Positions 56,370 through 64,000 of a stretch of 64,000 nt of DNA are shown piece by piece (positions within the stretch are counted from its first letter, which is position 1; each line of letters opens with the position of its first letter). Made by a program: the position numbers and the translations under genes. The DNA lies in the NCBI GenBank assembly GCA_021521415.1, contig JAIQDT010003830.1, positions 62,001-126,000 on the forward strand, given 5' to 3'. Below the pieces are notes generated by a model. It was not told where the DNA came from and searched no databases. It worked only from the letters and a program-made list of their open reading frames with translations. This DNA comes from Bidens hawaiensis (lineage: Eukaryota; Streptophyta; Magnoliopsida; Asterales; Asteraceae).

Positions 56370-56861
56370 TGTTAGTGCACGGTTTTGGTTTCCGTAGCGA
56401 TCGAATAAGTTATAGATAGTCTTGGTTGTTTATTTAATGTAAAATGACCCATTCGCTATGGGTTGTATAACGAATGAGGTCCATTCGTTATAGAATAGAC
56501 TAGTTCGTTAAGGTATAAGCCCATTCGTTATGCAAGCATAACGAATGAGAGCTACTTCGTTAATAACCCATTCGTTATGGAAGCATAACGAATGGTGTCT
56601 AATTCGTTACTAAGCTATAACGAATTAGACTAAATTAACGAGTGGGAGCTTTGGCCTATAAATAGGTAGCTCCCGTTTATAATTTAGTATGTACATATAG
56701 TAGAGAGATATAGATCTAAGTTATTATGCTCTCCATAAGTTATTACACACCATAATGTATTCTTCCAAATTTACCAATAAACTATCTATTTAACGTATTG
56801 ATCGATTTGGTGTTTATTATGTAATTGATGTATCGACGCGGCTAGATCCGAGATGGGTTCA
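56370..56861 (+). repeat. 5' LTR of the plus-strand non-coding element
   Basis: It starts tgttagtgcacggttttgg and ends gggttca. Between 56440 and 56640 lie repeated cattcgttatg and cataacgaatg in opposing orientation, followed by tataaata at 56657-56664. Confidence 0.88.
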
Positions 56862-56866
56862 AACAG

Positions 56867-56878
56867 TGGTATCAGAGC
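56867..56878 (+). promoter_or_regulatory. Primer binding site, initiator tRNA-Met
   Basis: tggtatcagagc, five nt after the LTR. Confidence 0.9.
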
Positions 56879-58910
56879 AGTCGCTTCTCTCGGTGCATCA
56901 ATAACAAGGTATTGAATCTGAGTTTTTCGTGTTCTTCGGGTTTTGGAACTGTTTTGGTCAGATTTGTTGTTAATTTATGGATAATTGACAGATTTGAGGA
57001 TGAATTCGTGTTTGTTGTAGTAATACGAATCTTCCTGTGTAAATTGGTGATAAGTTATGGTGTATTGACGAATCCACCATGGAAGAGCATGTTAAGTTTT
57101 GATCCAGTTTATGATGATTTAGTGTGTGTTAAGTTAATTAGATGATGGATTCATGTTTACAATTGAAATCCGCATGTTCCTATGGATTTTGGTGGTTAAT
57201 TATGGTGAATTGAAGTTTTCACCATTGAAGAGCATGTTACGGATCGATTCAATTGGTGTTGAATCAATGGTTATTTATTTAATTGGTGGATTGATTCGTG
57301 TTTAGTATGAAAATCTGAGTCTTTGTGAGTAATTATGTTGGTTAATTATGGTGATATGATAAATCCTCCATTGATGAGGTTAAAAAAAAATCGTTTTTCC
57401 GGCGAACAGTTCAGATCCAACAACCTAATTCGTTAAGTTACTATAGCTTATTCGTTATTCTACAATAGCTGATTCGTTATGGAAGTTTAACGAATCTACT
57501 GTAGCTATTTCGTTATGGGAGTTTAACGAATTGAGATGGTAATTTATAACGAATTAAGGTAATTCGTTAAGGAGATTCGTTAAGTTAAAGATAACGAATT
57601 GAAGTACTTCGTTAAGTTAATTCGTCAAAGTAATTTGTTAAGTTAAAGATAACGAATTAAAGTAATTCGTTAATTTAATTCGTAAAGGTATTGGTAATGA
57701 ATTAAGGTAATTCGTTAATGTGTATGACGAAGTGTGGAGATCTTAACGAATGGGAGCCCATTCGTGTAACTGCTATAGCGAATTAGAAATAGTAATTTAT
57801 ATAGAACTAATTGGTTGACGAATGGAGAGCACGAACTAGATTAACGAATGGAGAGCACGAACTAGATTAACGAAACGAATTGGAGTTGTTGATATAACGA
57901 ATTGAGAGGCGATTCGTTAAAAAAGAGTTATTTGGCGGGAAAATTATTCTTGCGCAATTTTTTTTTCTGAATACTTCTCGTCATTGAGATTTCATTCTCG
58001 AAAATTTTGGCGAAAATATTTATTTTCGATAATTTTCGGTGAATTTTTGGCAGGAAAATTGGGAAAAATTTTCTTAATCAAAATTTTTCTAGGATTTTCC
58101 TAATGTATTGGGTACTCTTCTCTCAAATTTTGGTAATATATTTTCCGGCCAACTGTTTACGCGTTTCGGCTGGTCGAGGGGGATCCCAAGTGTAATTTAA
58201 AGAGGAGTTTGTTTTGTGAACGTTGAAGATTATTCAAGAACTTGCTGAATTTGTCAAGAAAAAGGGGAGATAAAAACTTTCATATGAGTTTATTTGACTT
58301 GCATCTTCCTATGTTTGCAAGGTTTCTTGAAAAATTACTGCATTTCGGGTGGTAATTCATGCTTGCAAAGCTACGTTTGACTGAGTTTAAGACAGCAATT
58401 GTTCTTCAATTGGTGATTGATTTGTTCAAAGATTGAAACCTGACTATGTGGGATACGAGTGTGTGTCCGTTTACTTCTTATTGAGGGACTTTGATCCTGA
58501 CTATGTTGTCTACGAGTAAATGGCGGATTACTTTTGTTGAGGGTGACGATTCTCGAACGGTTTGATCTTATTGAAGAATATACGAGTCTTGTCATTGGAT
58601 TTTTTTTTAATTTGATCATTGTGGTTTATTCATGGAGGTTGGAAATCTGAATACCGAAGTGAAAGATGTTGAATGATCGAGTTTTTCATGAAGATGTGTG
58701 ACTAGGTTAAATGTAAAGATATGTTTTTCTTTACCTGTGCTGACAGATAGCTGATGACTTGCTGCTGATTATTGAAAGATTGAACCATATCATACGCCAA
58801 TGGATGATCGGGATGATCTGATATGAAGGGCTACAAGTTGTTAGTTTGCTGAAAAGATTTAAAGATTGTCTGTCTGCACAAGCCCGAAAATCATCAGTCA
58901 AGTGGGTGTC
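56879..58910 (+). other. Internal region, non-coding
   Basis: No gag or pol homology. An attcgtta array occupies 57410-57930. Later segments (57960-58340) match the internal region of the minus-strand copy (52100-52440). Confidence 0.7.
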
Positions 58911-58995
58911 TGTTAGTGCACGGTTTTGTGACTGGTGATTTGAAGTTAAAGTATTCAAGATTAAAGTATTCAATAGCTACGGAAAAGGAGGTGTC
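58911..58995 (+). repeat. Purine tract with duplicated LTR start
   Basis: tgttagtgcacggttttg at 58911 copies the LTR start, is preceded by agtgggtgtc, and is followed 85 bp later by the true purine tract ggaaaaggaggtgtc (58981-58995) and the real LTR. Confidence 0.82.
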
Positions 58996-59490
58996 TGTTA
59001 GTGCACGGTTTTGGTGTCCGTAGCGATCGAATAAGTTATAGATAGTTTAGGTTGTTTATTTAATGAAAACTGGCCCATTCGCTATGGGTTGTATGGCGAA
59101 TGAGGTCCATTCGTTATAGACTAGACTAGTTCGATAAGGTATAAACCCATTCTTTATGGAAGCATAACGAATGAGAGCTAGTTCGTTAAGTTATTACCAT
59201 TCGTTATGGAAGCATAACGAATGGTGTCTAATTCGTTACTAAGCTATAACGAATTAGACTAAATTAACGAGTGGGTGCTTTGGCCTATAAATAGGTAGCT
59301 CCCGTTTATAATTTAGTATGTACATATAGTAGAGAGATCTAGATCTAAGTTATTATGCTCTCCATAAGTTATTACACACCATAATGTATTCTTCCAAATT
59401 TACCAATAAACTATCTATTTAACGTATTGATCGATCTAGTGTTTATTATGTAATTGATGTATCGACGCGGCTAGATCCGAGACGGGTTCA
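58996..59490 (+). repeat. 3' LTR of the plus-strand non-coding element
   Basis: Colinear with 56370-56861, few differences. Confidence 0.88.
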
Positions 59491-59493
59491 ACC

Positions 59494-59850
59494 TGCACCC
59501 AATGGGATAGATAAACGTTTTGGACTTTATAACAAAAGAGATACGACTTTGCACTATAGTTAGGCCAACACCAATAAAGAAGGCCAAAGGAATTCAAAGA
59601 ATTCTTGTTATACATTTATTCCAACCATCAATCCTCTTTTCGAGATCCATCGATATTGAATCATTTGAACGCACATCTAACACATGTTCCGCTTTTGGAA
59701 TATTTTGAGTTATATCACCAGATCTTGATTTTTCATATATAAATGTAACTAATGTATCTCCTTAGTAAAGGATTTCTCTGTAATATCCATGAACAGTTCC
59801 TCCTAGAGTACCCAAATAAGGCTTTGCTGATTGTATTACCACATAGTCAA
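59494..59850 (-). pseudogene. rpoC2: Plastid rpoC2 fragment in the nucleus
   Basis: On the minus strand from 59850 down, one frame reads [58 protein letters not shown] and LTIVQSRISF. This is the C-terminal part of the plastid RNA polymerase beta'' subunit. Two in-frame stops and several substitutions show that it is not functional. It begins 3 bp from the end of the LTR element at 59490. The fragment is about 120 codons of a protein of more than 1,300. Confidence 0.88.
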
Positions 59851-59902
59851 CTTTAATAATTAGAATTTGACTTAATTTTAAATGCGGTTCTTTTTTTGGA
59901 TA

Positions 59903-60103
59903 AAGTACGTAGGGATTTGAACCCAAATACATTACCTACAATGGAAGTAAACATGTTAGTAACATAACCCTTTTCAAAAAGGACTAATGGGAAATCTACA
60001 TAAGCAATACATTGACTTTCTTCTCTAGGAACCGGCTCGAAGCAATAGCATCGGCCTTTGTAACGATCAAGGATCGTAAGTCCATATAGTTTTCCATGTA
60101 CCA
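59903..60103 (-). pseudogene. rbcL: Plastid rbcL fragment in the nucleus
   Basis: On the minus strand from about 60103 down: [39 protein letters not shown]. This matches the region of the Rubisco large subunit around residues 75-130. A deletion near 60080 shifts the frame and substitutions occur (for example FEPVP for IEPVP), so it is an old nuclear copy. rpoC2 and rbcL are not adjacent parts of one gene, so the plastid DNA was joined or rearranged. The sequence between 60104 and 60158 is not clearly plastid. Confidence 0.9.
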
Positions 60104-60158
60104 GCATAAGTTCCTCTTGACTGGATTTTAAATGCAGTCCTCTTTTGGCTAGAGCACA

Positions 60159-61254
60159 TGTTGGGACAAGAAACTGCTTAAGGAAGATTGGAATATTCTC
60201 AACCTCATTGGAAATGGCTAAGTATGGAAACCGAGCACACTTAGGCCTCCCAGCAAGCTTGAACTTAGTCAAGCAGGGTATTTTGCTCTTCGAGCAAAGT
60301 TATCTTCTAGAATTCTTCTTAAGTGTTAGTTCTAGCAAACTACACTTCATCAAGCAAGGTTGTTCTTCAAGTCAAGCAAGGTTTGATTTAGAGCAAACTC
60401 TTGACTAAACCATGATAAAACCAAGTATTTTGGTGGATCGAGCAAGGTTTATTTATAATAAACAGTGGTCCCAGCAAGCTTGAAGGAAGTTGATGAAGAA
60501 ATTACTTAAGGACTTCTAACGAGCAAGGTTCAACCCTGAGCAAGCTACAGTGTCACCAGCACACTTGGATTTGTTCAAATAAGTTAAGTAACAAAAGGTT
60601 GAAGGGATCTCTAAAGAACAAGTTTGCTCGTAGGGTATATATCGAGTAATGTTTGATAATATCAGGAAGATTGAAGTCTGCTTGATGAATATTTTCTAAG
60701 GAAAATATTTTAACTAACGCTTACTTAGAGAACTGTTCCCCAACATACTTAATGGTTACCAGGTCTGCTTGCTAAAGATAAAAGCTGCAAAGCTTACTCG
60801 AAGACCTGTATACACTGAGAATATTTTGTAATACGTATGAATATGTTTAGTATCAATCATTTGGGTTTCTAGAAGGAATGTCAGGTGTCAGGGAATGCCT
60901 ATAAAAGGAATCTTTAGGGCACACCTATGATAACAACGAACACTGAGCGAATATTGTGACTTAAGGGCTTTCTGTATCTTGTACGGAAAAGTTGCCAAGA
61001 ATATAAACATTCCACCTAGAAACCCAAACTGATTTTCATTGTATCATTCAGAATATAAATGGAAATATTTTGAGTTACTTTGTGTGTTTGTTATTTTCCT
61101 GTCAGCTGAGCAATACTAAGAGTATTATTGATTCTCCTTTAATATTCTTTGGTTTTTTCATAAAAGCAGTATGTTGTAACCTTCTTGTCGACACGTTTGT
61201 GTGGGATACGATAATGAGTATGTGATCGATTAACTAAGATGCACGGGATCGACA
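60159..61254 (+). repeat. 5' LTR of Copia-3
   Basis: tgttgggacaag to gatcgaca (TG..CA), immediately followed by a primer-like site. TATA-like tataaaag at 60900-60907. A 3' copy is outside the window, so the start is inferred from the consensus terminus. Confidence 0.72.
60255..60560. repeat. agcaagctt / agcaaggtt motif array in the LTR
   Basis: Many agcaagcttg, gagcaaggtt, tcaagcaagg and gagcaaac words lie upstream of the TATA box. The core agcaagctt and its inverse aagcttgct make inverted pairs possible. Confidence 0.78.
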
Positions 61255-61256
61255 AG

Positions 61257-61268
61257 TGGTACCAGAGC
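61257..61268 (+). promoter_or_regulatory. Primer binding site, one mismatch
   Basis: tggtaccagagc, differing by one base from the Met-type tggtatcagagc. Confidence 0.8.
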
Positions 61269-61540
61269 TTGTATTGCTGCATTTGTGAAGAACTATTGCC
61301 GAAAACTGTTGATTTTTGAAGATGAAGATTGACGTCAGTAGACAACTGTTCCATTGATTTGTGACGTTAGCTGCCCTGTTTTCCATTTTTGTCTTGCGTG
61401 TATAGATCCTGTTATTATCCATCCAGATTCATCAGATACGAGGATTTACTTCAAATATCTGGTTGTTTTTCAAAAATTGTCTAAAGTTTCTTCAAGTTTA
61501 AGTAATTTTTACTTCTAAAACAATTCAAAATACAAATAAT

Positions 61541-62160
61541 ATGTTTGGAATTGTGGATGAGCAAGAGGTGTCTACTAACAAAATTCCAAGATTTTTAGGA
61601 CAGGAGAACTATATCAAATGGAAGATTGTGTTTGAAGCTGTTGTGTGCTACAATGACGTGGAAATGTGGAACTCCATAAAAAATGGACCATATGTCCCAG
61701 ATGGCACAAACAACAACCAAACTATTGAAAGAAAAATGAAGAAGAAAGATGACAGGGCTTTGTCTATGTTGAAACTAGGTCTATCTTGGGAAATACTGAC
61801 TAGTGTGGCTCATCACACTACTACAAAGGCCATGTTTGATGCTGTTGTAGAAATATTTGAAGGAAACACAGAGCTCAAAGATATCAAGAAGGATAGACTG
61901 AAGCAGTAGCTATACAAATTCAAGTTCAGAGAAGGTGAAAGATTAAAATATGTTTTGAATAGGTTTGTAGCCATTGTGAATGATTTAAGAACCATATATC
62001 TTGGAATAACATACTTTGATGTTAACAAGAAGCTTTTTTCATCCTTATATTGAGAATGGTACAAGCTGCTGAACATGAGATGATAGAGAACAACGTGATT
62101 AAGGAAGACAGGTCAAGCTTCCATGTGGCAAATTCTCTTATTACACCCATGTGAAACTTG
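61541..62160 (+). pseudogene. gag: Gag capsid part (Copia-3)
   Basis: The ATG at 61541 opens the UBN2-type domain (IPRFLGQENYIKWKIVFEAV, MWNSIKNGP, AMFDAVVEIFEGN). A TAG at 61907-61909 is followed in the same frame by LYKFKFREGERLKYVLNRFVA and then a TGA near 62051. Homologous in layout to the Copia-1 gag but clearly diverged. Confidence 0.8.
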
Positions 62161-63000
62161 TCTTCCAAGAACCAACAAAAAGTCCCAATAATTGAAGAAC
62201 AAAGTGAATATGGTGGTGAAACACCAAGAGTATTTGTTGCTGGTCAGTCAAGCAATCAAGGTGGACAGTCCAGATTCAATGTTCAACTGCTGGATGATAA
62301 TGATACATCATTAGTGGCCAGTGGAAAAGCACCATACAATACTGGATATATGAATCATGGGAATGAGTATCAAGCTCTCTTTTCAATGTATAATGAGATA
62401 CAATGCTTTTATGTCTAAGAATTTGATTCATACTAGTGTGGTTTAAGAGGATCTTGAACAAAATGATGCTAATGATTTGGAAGATATGATCTGAAGTGGC
62501 TGGCTACAATGTTAGCCTTGAGAAGTAAGAGGCTGTACAACAGAGTTGGAAGATCTTTAGTGTCTGGTCCAAATGATATAATAGGTTTTTACAAGTCAAA
62601 AGAAATTCGCTATAACTGTCAACAACCATGACACTTTGCTAGAGAATGTAATTAGCCAAGACAATATTTGAACAACAATGAACACAAAAATCGATTTCAA
62701 TAGCAAAACCAGAATCAAGGCCAACCAAGGCAGTTTAACAACAACAATTTTCAACAACAAAATCATCAGTAAGTGATACCGCAACAGCAACCATATCAGG
62801 GAAGCCAACAAGTCCCTCCACAAGCTCCTGTTAAACAGAATAGAAACAATGCAAATCAACCAAGAAATCAAGGGAATGTTGCATTAGCTCAACCACATCA
62901 AAATGGTGTATTTGATTGGAGTAATCATGCTGATGACATTGAAAAGGCCAATATAGCATTCATGCAAAGATAGGGAATGAAGCAGAGTCCTCTTCATCTC
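62158..63000 (+). pseudogene. gag: Gag nucleocapsid region with damaged zinc knuckle (Copia-3)
   Basis: After a frame change: a polar segment, then RYNCQQP, stop, HFAREC near 62606-62655, a CCHC knuckle in which the first Cys is Arg and a codon is a stop. A Gln/Asn-rich stretch (NNNNFQQQNHQ, QQQPYQGSQQVPPQ) follows. RNA binding would be lost. Confidence 0.75.
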
Positions 63001-64000
63001 AGGTAAATTCAAATCTCACAAATCTTGAATTACTTGAAATGAAAGATTTTTTGAAAATGGAAATTGGTAACTTGTAAAGTGAATGCTTTAAGAAACAAAG
63101 CATTATTAATGTGTATGAAATGAGTGAAGTGACTTATACCAATCAAATCAAAAGTTTAGAACAAGATTGCATAGACAGTTACATCATTCAGTCAAGATAT
63201 GTTACTGGAATTAAAGAACGGAAGAAAATGTATCTTGATGAGAAGTTAAAAAATACTCAACATCAAGTTGAGGTAGACTTTCTGAAGAACTTGGTTTCAA
63301 CAGGAAACATTGTGGTAAGTTGAAAAAGATCAAGGAAGAGGATATGTATAAAGTTGTTCCTCCACCTTTTAATGATAATTACTCATTGAAATTGGATAAG
63401 GAAAAGAGAAATACTTACCTTAAATAGTTTAGAGAAGTGTTTGATAATAGAAAGGAGTTTGTTGAAAATTACAAGTTGGTTGAGGTTGATGAAAAGGGTG
63501 ATTTTGTAATGAATGCTGTTGTAACAAATGTTGAAAATTCTATTGGTGTGAAAGTCTCAGAAGATGAATTTGATGACGATTTATTAGAGAGATAGAGATG
63601 ACTTGAGTGATTCAAGTGACAAAAGTTCAAGCAATGAAAGTTTTAAAGAAGAAAAGAGAGGCAAACAGAAACCAAAGAACAAGATTCCTTTGCTGCAAAA
63701 GATAACTCCCAAGTTGAGAAAGCATCATGAGAAAATGAGAAGGGAACACAAATCTTTTGATATTTGTGATGGTTCCAAGGCAAAGTAGAACAATTAAAAA
63801 TCTACATACAAAGTGCCACAAAGAAGGGAGAGTGTGAAAGAGAACAAGAAAACAGATGAGACAAAGAGGAATGATGAACTATTCATTCTTGTCTATCTTG
63901 TCTTTTCCAATAAAGAATTGTTTGATGTTGGAGAGGTAGAAAGCATGGAAGAATATGAAAGAAGACAGTCAAGATTTAGAAGCAACAACGATGACAAACC
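63001..64000 (+). pseudogene. gag: Gag coiled-coil and acidic tail (Copia-3), runs off the window
   Basis: Lys/Glu-rich heptad-like stretch (63111-63323), then VVPPPFNDNYSL, which parallels the VPPPYNHNYTF block of the Copia-1 gag, then an acidic Ser-rich and a basic Lys/Gln-rich region. Several stops. The second knuckle expected by analogy was not reached. Confidence 0.68.

Larger units (their letters stand above)
56370..59490 (+). mobile_element. Non-coding LTR element of the attcgtta family, plus strand
   Basis: LTR 56370-56861, primer site, 2.1 kb internal region, purine tract, LTR 58996-59490. No frame in the interior encodes a recognisable gag or pol, so it must rely on proteins from another element (TRIM/LARD-like class). 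A TSD was not seen (ctatc before, acctg after). Confidence 0.85.
60159..64000 (+). mobile_element. Copia-3: decayed Sirevirus-like copia, cut by the window end
   Basis: LTR (1096 bp), primer site and a broken gag with the same layout as Copia-1 (UBN2 domain, zinc knuckle, Gln/Asn-rich stretch, coiled coil, acidic tail). pol is beyond 64000. It was inserted next to or into the plastid mosaic. Confidence 0.82.

Noticed and set aside
59853..60272. 139-codon minus-strand ORF as a gene
   Set aside because: Its middle is the decayed rbcL fragment and its start lies inside the LTR of Copia-3; the ORF is accidental.

Overview
This window looks like gene-poor, repeat-packed nuclear DNA from a flowering plant. 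Almost all of it is transposable elements nested in one another, and I found no host gene, tRNA or rRNA. The element proteins most resemble those I remember from Asteraceae (lettuce, Tanacetum, Artemisia type genomes). That placement rests on memory, mainly of the extra gene behind pol in the first element, and was not searched. Two plastid-derived fragments (rpoC2, rbcL), several decayed LTR elements, Helitron ends, hAT-like and TA-flanked MITEs and two RTE-type LINE tails fit a nuclear plant intergenic region.

Layout: 345-12932 is a nearly intact 12.6 kb Ty1/copia (Sirevirus-like) element ('Copia-1') with a perfect 5-bp target duplication, similar LTRs, gag, an unbroken 1102-codon pol and a large extra gene (ORF3, 9520-12434) between pol and the 3' LTR. 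About 14600-27370 is a decayed Athila-like Ty3/gypsy element with a tRNA-Asp-type primer site; its gag is split by a full-length but broken chromodomain-type (Tekay-like) Ty3/gypsy element at 15888-25440. 27806-30358 holds minus-strand copia-type LTR blocks in direct repeat. 30824-36480 is a minus-strand gypsy element: its 3' LTR is split by a solo LTR with a perfect target duplication, and part of its pol is missing where an LTR-like sequence sits. 36485-39330 is the 5' part of another gypsy element. 41109-51314 is a field of MITEs, Helitron ends, a TIR element inside TA microsatellites and LINE remnants. 51320-59490 carries two copies, in opposite orientation, of one non-coding LTR element; one is interrupted by a solo LTR. 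59494-60103 is a small plastid mosaic. 60159-64000 is the start of a second, decayed Sirevirus-like copia element.

How the parts fit: the LTR elements use the usual parts (LTR promoter, primer site beside the LTR, gag, pol, purine tract). The striking shared theme is that several unrelated families each carry their own short iterated motif, often as inverted pairs, just upstream of the LTR TATA box: gcgaagtt in Copia-1, attcgtta in the non-coding family, cgcgatacg in the solo LTR at 53015, agcaagctt in the last copia. In Copia-1 the motif also fills the leader and the stretch before ORF3. This suggests, without proof, that an element-encoded factor and its own binding sites may form a unit.
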